DNA of 64,000 nt from Heracleum sosnowskyi (lineage: Eukaryota; Streptophyta; Magnoliopsida; Apiales; Apiaceae): positions 65,250,006 through 65,314,005 of the forward strand of contig CM061245.1 of the NCBI GenBank assembly GCA_030848705.1, given 5' to 3'. Below are positions 42,501 through 53,942 of this stretch, piece after piece. A program made the translations under genes and the position numbers. A model generated the notes under the pieces. That model searched no databases. It was not told the DNA's origin and saw only the letters and a program-made list of their open reading frames with translations. The stretch's first letter is position 1; each line of letters opens with the position of its first letter.

Positions 42501-43818
42501 GTAGAATCTGTGGTGATTGATTTTAAAGATGGTTCCACAGATCCTCTTGTAGTTTCAGAAAAGAATGATTGGTGGCCCAACAAATCACTTAAAAAGCGAT
42601 GACCACCAATTTCAGAGTGGGGCTTCTCCAAGAATAGAGATGGAGAATCAGGAATAGATGAATGGATCATATCCACATCTAATGAGTGTGAAGGAGAATT
42701 TTGTGGAGTTGTCTCAATATTAATATTGAGGGAGTGGGACTGTAACCCCAGAGTAATAATTGGGGCTACATCAAACTGAAGCCCCACCACTCACTACACC
42801 TGTAACCCCTTCCCTCACCACTCACTACACCTGCTTCACTCCCCTTAGGCTGTGTAGTGGATTTTACAACAGGTGCCTTTTGAGAAGCACCTGAGGTTGG
42901 CTTGGTAGATTTAGACTTTTTAGATTTAGGTCTAGTTGCAGGGGCAGGAGCCTGTTGGGTCACAGCTACAGGCTCCATTGCAACAACAGCAGCAGAAATT
43001 GAAGTAACATTTAAATTAACAAGTTGAGAAAGTGTTACCTCAATGACTGGCAAGTACACTATTGGGACACCACCATTATGATTGAGTCTAAAGATGTCTG
43101 TTAGTACCCTCTTCTCTTGAGCAAAACAGTCAAACTTGGAATTGGGGTTAGAGATAACCAATGGTGTTGGACTAACATGGTTGGCCAACATCATTAGAAA
43201 TCTAGCATAATAAATATTATTTTTCGTAGTTTTCTTATCACCCAACTTAGCACCAAGTTCATACATTAATTGGGTGCTAAAGTTATAATATTTATCAGTG
43301 AGAAGCATGGCAAACAAAATTAGAATGGAGTTACTTAAAGCATCAAAATTACTGATTTTTCTAGAAAATACTTTGATAAAAGCATCTGCTAAATAGCTCC
43401 ACTCCTTTACCAAGCCTCTCCTAATTATCTTACCCAAATTCACAGTTGATAAAGAGTAATTAATAGTGTTAAGCATGTTAACAATTTCAGAATGTGTAGG
43501 TAAGGCTAAGCAGTTATTCTCAGGAATATGATGGCATGCTTGGAAAACATCTGAATTAACAATATACTCTTTACCTTGAAGTGTGAATTGCATAGTGCAG
43601 TTAGTTTCACTGAACTCACAGGAGGTCCAAATATCCTCGATGATTTCATGATAAAGTGGAGTGGAGTGAAACGTAGCATAACTAAGCTTGCAGTTCACCA
43701 AGAAATCCATCATCTTGTGAAAGATTTCGTTCGAGCTTTCTTTGACAACAAATGGTATGGAGTTGTTCTTCTCATAAATGAATCCTCCAACAGACATAAG
43801 TTTAACTATGGGCGCCAT
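39552..43818 (-). pseudogene. Decayed ORF3 of Sirevirus C
   Basis: Homologous along its length to ORF3 of element A. The N-terminal domain is intact (43818 down to about 42800; WTSCEF, KEWSYLADAF, FDALSN, YYARF). Visible damage: a deletion of roughly 300 bases at about 42780-42840 with duplicated filler sequence and a frame change; a TAG at 41339-41341; a single-base loss near 41219; and a TGA at 39978-39980 where A has Trp. The C-terminal piece (39552-39941) is open again. The polar middle carries repeated STD peptides from the CCGTTGA motif (about 40925-41030). No full-length product is possible. Confidence 0.88.
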
Positions 43819-44353
43819 TGTTGAGTTGAATTGAGTTCGAACTGTGTTTTACTTTGAGAGAGAAGAAGTGAGAAAGCCTTTGGAAATTCGGAGAGTAAGA
43901 TAAAAATGAATTAAAGAAAGCAAAAATGCTTAAATACTCCCCCAAAATTTTCCAAAAAATAAGTCCAATAATAATTGTAAATTACTGGATTGGCTTAAAA
44001 ATTGACCGTTACAATTAAAATATGACCATGATTTATACTTACAGGGGTGTATGCATAGATCGTGGTAAAAAGGCGTGCAAATCAACGGTTTAGATTAAAA
44101 GCGCTATATCAATGGATTAGAAATGGGCGTATGAGATCCAGCCTTTTCCGTTGATAAAGCTGCATTCCGTTGACATAAAAGTGCTGTCAACGGAATACCC
44201 AGAAAAATGCTAAGACTGTCAACGGATTAAGACAATCGTTGACATAGTAATTTTGACTTAGACAAAATTTCACTTTTCTGAGAAAATTAATTCACAGAAA
44301 ATCATAGCAAATTTCTGGCTGCAATTTTTAACTTGAAAAAATCTCATAAATAA
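43819..44353 (-). promoter_or_regulatory. ORF3 leader of element C
   Basis: A non-coding spacer aligned with the A leader. It has a TATTTAA box at 43930-43936 (about 115 bases before the ATG), a CTTCTTCTCTCTC tract near 43855-43870, and CCGTTGA/TCAACGG motif copies at 44145-44245 where A has TTTCGTTGA/TCAACGAAA. Confidence 0.5.
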
Positions 44354-47300
44354 TTAAGAGAAATTTAGCATACCTAGCTCACTTACTAATCTTGAGAATG
44401 TTGATTCATCAAGTGGCTTGGTAAAGATGTCTGCAAGTTGTTGTTCACTTGGAACAAAATGTAACTCCACAGTACCATTCATAACATGTTCTCTAGTGAA
44501 ATGGTACTTGATGTCAATGTGCTTGGTCCTTGAATGTTGCACTGGATTCTCAGTAATGGCAATGGCACTAATGTTGTCACAGAAAATAGGAATTTTCTCA
44601 ACTCTTAATCCATAATCAAGTAGTTGATTTTTCATCCATAAAATCTGTGCACAACAACTTCCAGCTGCAATGTACTCAGCCTCAGCTGTGGAGGTAGAAA
44701 CTGAGTTTTGTTTCTTGCTAAACCATGATACAAGCTTATTTTCTAGGAATTGACAGGTGCTAGTTGCGCTTTTCCTGTCAATTCTACATCCTGCATAATC
44801 TGAATCTGAATAACCAATTGGTTGAAAGCCAGATTCTCTAGGATACCAAATGCCAAGGTTTGGTGTTCCTTTGAGATATCTGAAAATTCTTTTAATAGCA
44901 ACTAAATGGGATTCCCTAGGATCAGCTTGAAATCTAGCACATAGACATGTAGCAAACATAATATCAGGTCTACTAGCTGTTAAATATAAAAGTGAGCCTA
45001 CCATGCCTCTGTAACTTGAAATGTCCACAGATTTTTCCTTAGTATTCAATTCAAGTTTAGTAGCAGTAGGCATGGGAGTTTTGGCAGTAGAGCAATCCAT
45101 TAAGTTAAATTTCTTTAACAAATCATGAATGTACTTTGTTTGACTAATGAAAATGCCTTCATTAACTTGTTTCACTTGGAGACCAAGGAAATAAGTTAAT
45201 TCTCCCATCATGCTCATTTCATATTTACTTTGCATAAGCTTGGCAAACTTTTGACAATGTTTTTCATCTGTAGACCCAAAAATTATGTCATCTACATAAA
45301 TTTGAACAAGTATAGTAGAGCCACTCACAATTCTATGAAAAAGAGTTTTATCTACAGTACCTCTAGTGAAGTGATTCTCAAGGAGGAACTGTGAAAGTGT
45401 GTCATACCAGGCTCTAGGTGCTTGTTTCAAACCATAGAGTGCTTTGAGGAGAAAGTACACATACTCTGGAAGATCATCATCTTCAAAACCAGGAGGTTGA
45501 CTCACATACACCTCCTCTTCCAATTCCCCATTCAGAAAAGCACTCTTCACATCCATTTGATAGACCTTAAAATTGGCATGGGCTGCATAGGCTAGGAAAA
45601 TTCTTATTGCTTCTAGTCTTGCAACATGAGCAAAGGTTTCATCAAAATCAATTCCCTCTTCCTGTGAATAGCCTTTAGCAACCAATCTAGCTTTGTTCCT
45701 TGTGACTATGCCATTTTCATCCATCTTGTTTCTGAACACCCATTTTGTGCCTATAACACTCCTGTTTTTAGGCCTGGGCACCAGCTTCCAAACTTTGTTT
45801 CTCTCAAATTGGTTTAACTCTTCTTGCATAGCTAAAACCCAATCTGGATCTAAAAGAGCTTCCTCAACTTTCTTTGGCTCATCTTGAGACAGAAAGCTAC
45901 TATATAGACATTCCTCTTGAGTTGCTCTTCTAGTTTGGACTTTTGAAGAAACACCACCTATGATGAGTTCAAAGGGATGATCTTTAGTCCATTTCCTTGA
46001 GGGAGGTAGATTAGCTCTAGAAGATGTAGCTTCATGATCATGATTGCCTTGATTAGATGTTTGTCCTTGAGAAACTCCCCCTGAGTTTGTTGTCCCTAAG
46101 TGATCACTCCTAGAAGCATTTCTATGACTGTCAACGGAATGCCCATTTTGACTGTCAACGGAATGCTCATTTTGACTGTCAACGAATCCACCATCATGAC
46201 TGTCAATGAAATGACCATTTGGTCTGCTAGCAGCTAATCTTTTCAACCTTAATGCAGCAATTTCATCTTCACTGCTGCTTTCATCTGTGCTAGACACAAC
46301 AACTTTAGGTTGTTTCTCAATAGCCTTAACATGATTCACTTGATCTCCTTCCTCATTCTCAAAAGAAAGACTTTCATGGAAACCTTCATCACAGAGACCT
46401 TGAATTTTGAGAACATCAAAAACAACATGTACTGATTCCATAACAATGTTGGTTCTGAGATTATAGACTCTGTAAGCTTTCCCTGCTGCATATCCCACAA
46501 ATATTGCTTCATCTGCCTTTGCTTCAAATTTACCCAAATGCTCAGCTTGATTTCTCAGAACAAAGCACTTGCATCCAAAGACATGAAGACAATCCAATAG
46601 TGGCTTCTTTCTTTTGAGTAGTTGATAAGGGGTCATTCCCTTGGCTTGATTAATCAAAGAAATATTTTGAGTGAAGCAAGCTGTGTTAACTGCCTCAGCC
46701 CAAAAATAAGTTGGTAACTTTGATTCATCTAGCATTGTCCTTGCAGCTTCAATCAGTGTTCTGTTTTTCCTTTCAACTACACCATTTTGCTGTGGTGTCC
46801 TTGCAGCTGAAAATTCATGCAAAATACCATGTTCTTCACAGAACATCTTCATAGTTGAATTCTTGAACTTTGTCCCATTGTCACTCCTAATCCTTCTTAC
46901 TTTGAAATCAAGATGATTGTTTAATATCTTGATGTGATTGATAATGATTTCACTTGCCTCATCTTTGGAGTGCAAAAAGAAAGTCCATGTAAATCTAGAA
47001 AAATCATCAACAATCACAAGACAGTATTTCTTCTTTGAAATAGACATGACATTGACAGGGCCAAATAGATCCATATGAAGCAACTCAAGCTGATGGACAA
47101 TTGATGACTCTGTCTTGCTTTTGAATGATGCCTTCTTTTGTTTCCCTTTTTGACAGGCATCACACAAACCATCCTTGGAGAATTCCACCTGTGGAATTCC
47201 TCTTGCAAGATCTCTCCTCACCAAGTCATTCATAACCTTGAAATTCAAATGAGATAATTTCTTGTGCCATATCCAACTTTCATCCTTGCTTGCCTTGCTG

Positions 47301-47625
47301 AAAAGACAAGTGATGGTGTCTGGACTTGTGCTACTAAAGTCAGCAATGTACACATTCCCTCTTCTGAATCCAGTCATTACCACATTGTTGTCTCCACCTT
47401 TAGAAACAACACATGCTTCTCTTGAAAAAGTAACTAAAAATCCTTTGTCACAAAGTTGGCTGATACTGAGCAAATTGTGCTTTAAACCATCCACCAATGC
47501 AACCTCATCAATGATGACATTTTCTCTTGAAATCAAGCCATATCCCTTAGGTAGAATCACCATTCATGTGTCTTGAACAACCACTATCCAAGTACCAAAG
47601 ATTTCTTTTCTCTCCTTGCACACAA
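44354..47625 (-). pseudogene. pol: Pol of Sirevirus C, protease broken by a 68-base deletion
   Basis: The frame from 47563 to 44354 (1069 aa) is very close to A pol through integrase (RSDNGTKF, GVVERKNRT), RT (YVDD) and RNase H (YSDSDYAG). Upstream the LDSGCSRHM protease motif is present at about 47570-47600. Between it and the LISRENVIIDEV block the sequence is 68 bases shorter than in A, at about 47551, which shifts the frame and leads to a stop. The usual FAPVARLEA block reads FAHVARLEA. The IN-RT linker has FIDS/FVDS/SVDS repeats from the motif (46125-46215). Protease and gag-pol continuity are lost. Confidence 0.9.
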
Positions 47626-47635
47626 TAAAACCAAA

Positions 47636-48857
47636 TCAAGTTGATTTTGGTACCCAAGTTTCCTTGGGTCCTGTTTTGTTAGCCTTTAATTTTCTCTTCA
47701 CATCATTTTTCACCTTGAGCTCAGATTGAGTTAAATCAACCTTTACCTTTGGTGTTGATTTCTGAGGGTTGCTCACATTTTCATTCATAGCATGCATATT
47801 TGGAGGAACAAACATGGTATTCACATTCCATGGCATTTGTGGCACATTAAACATATTCATGTATGGATTAGGCACAAATGACATGTTAGCATATGGATTT
47901 TGAAATTGTGCATATGGAGCAAACATATTAGGCATAACCGGCATTGTAGGCATAGAGGCATTCATTGCAGGCTTAGGCATTTTCACATTAGTGGGCTTCT
48001 TAACAGATTTGCAATTAGCAGATAAATGACTGACACTACCACAATTAACACATGTTTTTCTAGGGGCATACTTATCAGGTGTGTAATTGTTATGTTTGTT
48101 AATCCCTACTTTGCCATTTATGTTATTCTTTTTATTGCCCTTAACCTCAACTTGAATTTTCTCTAACTTGTCTTTCAATTGCTTGTTAGACAAGTGACCT
48201 ACATTAGCTCTCTCAACAGGCTTCTCAACTTTCTTTGATTTACTAGACTCACCTTGAACAAAGTTCTTGGTGACAGGACCATACTTGTTATTAAGTCTAG
48301 TGAGTTTTTCTTTCTTTTCTTCTGTCAACGGAACAACATGATCCGTTGATGGTTCATCTATCAACGGAAGCTTGCAATCCGTTGACGCATCAACCTTCAA
48401 CGAATGATCATTGTTGTTTGTTGACTATGTTTCTGATTCTAAGGTTTCAACAGCATACCCTGACTTCTCTTTGTTCTTTTTCCATGATTGCTCACAGAAA
48501 GATTCCATACCTTGAACATTAATGATGTTGCTAGCAACATTCCTGGAATCTTTCCATTTTACAATCAATCACTGTTCTATTTCTAGTTGTGTTTTAAGAA
48601 TCTCTTCCCTTTTTAACACATTCTCAAGTTCCAGCTTAGCATCCCTACTAACACACATCATTTTCTCAAACTCAATGAGCTCTGCTTCCAACATGGCATT
48701 TTTATCACTTAAGAATAAATTAGTCTCTTTAATTCTTGAGTTCTCTTTGGTAAGTGATTTAAGAGTAACACGCAAATTATACAATACAGTAGACATCTCA
48801 TTAATTGTACTATTGCATTCCTCTTTAGAAAGCTCAGAAGGAATAGTAGTTGTTACC
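47636..48857 (-). pseudogene. gag: 3' half of gag of Sirevirus C (left of Gypsy D)
   Basis: Contains the second zinc knuckle (CVNCGSVSHLSANC) and ends at TGA 47636, as A gag does. It has at least two in-frame stops compared with A: TAG at 48425-48427 (A has Glu) and TGA at 48569-48571. CCGTTGA motifs at 48325-48395 encode STD peptides. It is separated from the 5' half by Gypsy D. Confidence 0.88.
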
Positions 48858-48862
48858 TGGTA

Positions 48863-51800
48863 TGTAATAGACCAAGGTATTTTAATAATATTACATTGCT
48901 TGAGTATCGTGTGCGGCGATAATATAGTACAGTTGGGATATATAGATGTATATATATACGTGTACTCTAGTTGATGAGTCAACGCTATCTGTGTAAGTCA
49001 GTATGGATTTACGTGCTTGTATGATTTGAATGCGTAACTGTGTGAATTGAAATGTTTAAGTGAGTTATTTGTATCTTAGAGTCATTTTAAAAGCACTGTT
49101 GGACTTTTATCAAATCATCAGAGTGTCTATAAATCATAAAAACCTTCTCTATAATGTCTATGTTATATTTGGAGACTTTTTAAAAATATAAGTTTCTTTT
49201 AATTGGGCACCAATGATTTATTATGATTTGTTTTAAATCATGATTTTCCTTAAAGATGTATTAAACTGTAAAATCTCTAGTTAAATATCTATAAGTCACA
49301 AAAATATGATCTTCATATGTATGTGTTCCTAATTTTATATTCTTGGTTATAAAAATGAGAGTTTATTTATTTTTGGGATTTAAGGATTTTTAAATGATTT
49401 TATATAGCAACTTTCGAATTAAAGTGTACTTCTTGTAAAATTCATATCTCAATATATATAAGCCCTAAAAATATTTTTAAAATATGTGTGTGAACCTCAT
49501 TAGGTGTATTTTGTTTTAAAATTTTAAAATTTCAGAATTTATACAAAACCCATTTATTTTGATTTAAATGGCTATTAAAATAGTGTTTAAGTGGAAAGTG
49601 GGGTGTGAAAGGACAAGACTACCCTTGCAAGTGATAAAAGCCTTTTTTCTCTCTTTCTTCCTCATTCCACCAGCTCTCTCTTTTTTTTTCTCTCAACCCC
49701 GTGAGCTCCCTCCCCCTTTACTTTTCATTTCTTTGATTCTTTTAAGCAAATTTTATGAAATTTCTTGGGTGTTAAAGGTTGTTTAAGTGTTAAGTGTTGA
49801 TGGGTTGAGCTTTTCCTTGAGTTTTGTTGGTTGCATGCAAGTATATATTCGGGTGTAAGTATATGTGTGTCATAGAGAACTCAAACCTTGCATGCAATAC
49901 GATTTAATAGCTTAATGAAGGTTGTTAATGGATGGGTTGCAAGAAATTCGAAGTTTGAAGGTGATTTGTGTCGGGGTGCCGATCCTATGGCTACCATCGA
50001 ACCAAAAAACCCCATCGGAAATGATTCCAAAGATGATCCGGTGAGCTTGATGATGATGATGTTGATGTTATTATGCTTGATTGATAAAGTAGTAAGTGTA
50101 TGTATGATTTAATTAAGTTGCATGTGATTTTTATTCAAGGATCTAAAGTTGTATAGCTTGTAAATGGTGTTCATAAAGTGGGTTATGCTTGAATGGATGT
50201 CCTTAGTTGATTTTGTTAAAGAAAGAAACTTGCATGTGGTTTTCTTGTTGATCTTGTAAATTTCCAGATTTTATTAAGTTCAAATTTTAAGTTGTTAAGT
50301 GATGTTTCTTTTTGTAGTGAATTTGTTGACAATTATAGTGATCTGCTGCCTTGTATAAATTGTATAAAATCGAGTTTTAATCAGATGATGTTCGTTTATA
50401 AGTCATTAGAAAGGTATTACAATTGTCTACAAGTTTCGTTTTATATGTTTTCTGAAATTCCAATCCGAAGTTTGAGATTTCTGCCCTTTAAAAATTCGAC
50501 CAGAAGTGTTTAGTCATTGTGAGCCCTGTTTTCAAAAATTCATAGTAAATCGATCGTACATTCAAATTTTCTGAGCCATATCATTCTGGAAATCTCTTTT
50601 CGAAACCTACAATTCTTATTTACATTTCATTTCCAGATTCTGTGATTTAGTACACTAAACTTAGAAATACTAGTGTGCATATGTTCTGACTCTGTTCTAG
50701 CAGTTCATTTTTTTTTATTGTTTCAGAATTCATTACTTATCCATTTTTAACGAACCTTACCATTGTGGAAAGGTCTCGGAATTTCCTTCGAGTTTTGTGT
50801 TTGGTACTTTTCAATTTGAGATTGTCTTGTTAGAGTAAATTGAACTTCTTGCAGAACTGGTCATTGGTAATATCAAGTGTATCGGTCGTGTGGTATTGTG
50901 TATGGTTCTATTAGGCTTAGGGTTAGTAAGGTAAGGTATACTTGTTGTCTGATAAGTGGAATACTTGAGTTGGTTTATAAATATTTAAGTTTAATTATGT
51001 TTGTTTGGTGGTTAGTCGGATGTATCCTCGACTGGTTAGACTATAAATAGAGGAAGTGCTGCTGAAATTTCTATAACTACAAACCTTTCTAAAAACCTTA
51101 TCGGCGCCTTTCTCAATTTAAGTCTTTGGTTATCAATCAGAGTACTATAGCACATTAAATGTGTTGTGTGCTAATTGCTTATGTGTAAAGGTGTAATTAT
51201 ATATGTATATACATAGGTATAGGATTTACGGCAAGGCAAAAGAGACTAACGCGAAGTATTACCTTTCGATTATAAGTCCGAGCAGAAGCAGACCAGGAAA
51301 GGAAATAGCGGTTGAGTCAGTAAGGAACACCAACAGTCGGAAGTGAAGCAGCCTGTTAAGGCAAGTGATCACTTTAACCCCCTTATTGGTTGATAATTAT
51401 AAGTATAATGCACTGCTATCATACCATGTCATTGCCATGTCATAATACCTTTGTTAAACCCTTGGAAACAAATTCGAATTCTCAAGTTTCATATTGCTAT
51501 TGCTCAAATCATTTGAAATATACCCTGAGATCATGTGAACCCTAATAACCCTGAGATTTCCATATTGCTATCATATTGTGTTCACACCCTACTGTAATAC
51601 CTTTGATATACTCTTGAATCGGTTTTAAATGATAAATTTGTTATACCTTGCTTGATAAATTCCATAAGGATAATATCTTCGATCAATGTCTTGAATTCCT
51701 TTGAATAACCTTTTAAATATCCCCTCACACTGATTGTGAAAACTATACTTGGTTATAAACCAGATGGACAATTCCTTACTTGATGATATAGATTCTGTCA

Positions 51801-52808
51801 TCTTCCTGATCGATCATTTTAATATGATATAATACTTTTTGATCACTATCTCGACCCAGTTGAACAGTTATACCTTAATACTTGGAAGAAATTGTATAGT
51901 TTAATTCCATCATGTTTTATAAGATAAAACCCCTTATGTTAGGCTGATCTTTTGTCAGTAAGTATTAGGAAGGCCATGCGGTTTGATACTGAAAGTGATT
52001 GAAAAATGTTTAAAATGGAATTTTGAAACTATGGGATAAAAACAAAAATGTTTTAGACCGTGACGCCGGTCTGTTAATTTTATGGCTTTACTGAGCCATG
52101 GCCAATGTCAATAAGGGCTAACTAGGGATCCCAAAATAAAGGAGGAATCACACGTAAGGGTGTGATATCCGGAGCTATTCGCGGGCTGATCACCCGGCTA
52201 GCTCGTAGCGATCGATTGAAATCCCAAAACTTTAATTGTAAATTTAAAAGTGCTGATTAATATCAAAAACTCTGATTATTGTATTTCGAAACTATATTCG
52301 TTTAACTTATGTATATTAAGGTTGCCTCTTCAGAATTGAAATTCAGACTCCATTATTATTCCTGTTGGAAACCTCGTTTTAGATTCATGTGAAATCTGAC
52401 AACTGTGTCACTGTCACACTTATAGCCGTTTTATAGCTTGTTATTTTATATTCGCACTTGCTGAGCATTTGGCTCATTACCTTGCTTTCTAACCTTTTTC
52501 AGCTTGTCTAGAAGATGGTGCGAACCTACCGTACTGCCCGTAAGAGAACCAGTGGGACTGGTAGAGCATTACGAGATCAGTTGGTGAGACAGGTAGGGTG
52601 TTAGCAGCAGATTAGATCACTCTAGTTGTCAGGATGTAAACATTTGGAAGTGTAATAACGGGTTGTAATAACGGTAGATATTGTTTTCATACTTGAACCT
52701 GTTGGCATCCTTGGTTGTGGGGTTGTGGTATTATATTTTGTGGATGTATCACCCGTCTTTATTATATAATTGTAATTATTATGTTAGTTTAGATTTGGGG
52801 GTGTTACA
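48863..52808 (+). repeat. 5' LTR of Gypsy D (3946 bases)
   Basis: Starts TGTAATAGACCAAGG and ends GGGGGTGTTACA. It has a TATA box at 51042-51049, putting U3 at about 2.2 kb and R-U5 at about 1.7 kb. The first exon of ORF0 is near its end. Short ORFs inside it are repeated in the other LTR and look non-coding. Confidence 0.95.
51042..51049 (+). promoter_or_regulatory. TATA box of Gypsy D 5' LTR
   Basis: TATAAATA in GACTATAAATAGAGG, kept in the other LTR at 60829-60836. The genomic RNA would start about 30 bases downstream. Confidence 0.7.
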
Positions 52809-53564
52809 AGTTGGTATCAGAGCCACAGGTTCGATTCACTGAAGCAATATAGGTTTAAGTTAACGAGATTAGAATTAATACTTGGGATGAGTGTAATAAA
52901 AAGGACTAGACCTTAAGGGTGAGTCGTTAGAACTTTTCGTAACCTTAAACCTTGTGATCAAGATAGGTAGGTTGTAAGGTGTAATTGTGGGAATACTAAT
53001 GTATAGTATATATATATATATGTATTTTTACAGCAGCAAGCTCGGCGAGTTCCCTCTCCTGTACCTTCTAACGATTCAGATTCTGATAGCCATATTCTTG
53101 TGCACTCGGGTTCCATGGCTGGTCGAGAGATTGGTAGTTCGAGTGGTTATGCTAGATCTCGTAGGTCTTCATCTCCTGATTCCCCACCCGGCTTAGGGAT
53201 TTCGGGTATTCAGTCTCGTTCTCGATCTGCCTGTGCTATCCCTACTATGGCCTCTGGTTCTAGTGTTTCGGGTTCTCTAGAGATGGTCCCAGTTTCGGTT
53301 TATGAGGCTATGTGCAAGGAATGTGATAATGTGCATGATTACAACAACCAGCTGAGGTCCATGATGGACACGTATACGGATAGGATGCGCGAGCAGCCTC
53401 AGGATCCAGTCATTGTCACTAGGCTCCAAACCCTGATCCAGATTGTGAGGAACCAGATGGATGAGATGCCTCCCCCTACGAACGTGAAGTTTGGTAAGGC
53501 ACGAATGGTGTGCCAGATGGTGACTGACGAGCTTCAGAGCATAGTGGACCAGCTCCAAATGTAG
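52515..53564 (+). CDS. ORF0: probable two-exon extra gene of Gypsy D
   Basis: Exon 1 (52515-52592) starts with ATG in the LTR, encodes 26 mostly basic residues (MVRTYRTARKRT...) and ends exactly at CAG|GTAGGG. Exon 2 (53034-53564) begins after TTTTTACAG and stays in the same frame to TAG, giving about 202 aa in all. The 441-base intron has TACTAAT, a good branch-site match, about 33 bases before the acceptor, and a TA-rich tract between. Exon 2 is Ser/Arg/Pro-rich (RSRRSSSPDSPPG) and then probably helical. I recognise no family. The intron contains the LTR end and primer site. If unspliced, exon 2 could start at ATG 53115. Splicing is inferred from sequence only. Confidence 0.55.
52812..52823 (+). 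promoter_or_regulatory. Primer binding site of Gypsy D
   Basis: TGGTATCAGAGC followed by CACAGGTTCGA, three bases inside the 5' LTR, matches initiator tRNA-Met over a longer stretch than in the Copia elements. It lies inside the proposed ORF0 intron. Confidence 0.93.
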
Positions 53565-53942
53565 ACGGTCGTGTTATTAGTTATATCGATGTTAGAATAG
53601 CGGATAGCCTAGCTATCATTTTCCTCGCATCTACCATTGATGTCGGATTTATGCTACTGTTGTTGTTGTATTCTGCTAAACCTTATCGTGCAAACTTTTG
53701 GGTTGTTGAATTCTATTAGACTTTATCATGAGTTCAGTAATTGTGGGATAGTTTCCCCAGATTCCATAATCTGTTGTTCAATATTCACACTTCCATAATT
53801 TCATAACGTATATTTTGTTCCTAGTATACATTTATATCCTGCATCTGACTATCTAAACAAATGTTTCGATTTTTGATGCTTGCCAAACATATATTGTCAA
53901 TTTTGTAAACCTGTATTGATTTTTTTTGATTACCATCAGATC
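53565..53942 (+). other. Spacer between ORF0 and gag of Gypsy D
   Basis: 378 bases of T-rich sequence without a clear ORF. A T-run followed by GATTACCATCAG just before the gag ATG resembles a 3' splice site, so gag could also be made from a spliced RNA. Nothing else stands out. Confidence 0.4.

Noticed and set aside
48569..48982. 137-residue frame crossing the C gag/Gypsy D junction as a new gene
   Set aside because: It is old gag sequence read on into the reverse strand of the D LTR. A chance fusion without start support.
50292..50513. 73-residue frame in the Gypsy D LTR, repeated at 60102-60323
   Set aside because: Conserved only because the two LTRs are duplicates. No domain, no supporting context, located in U3.
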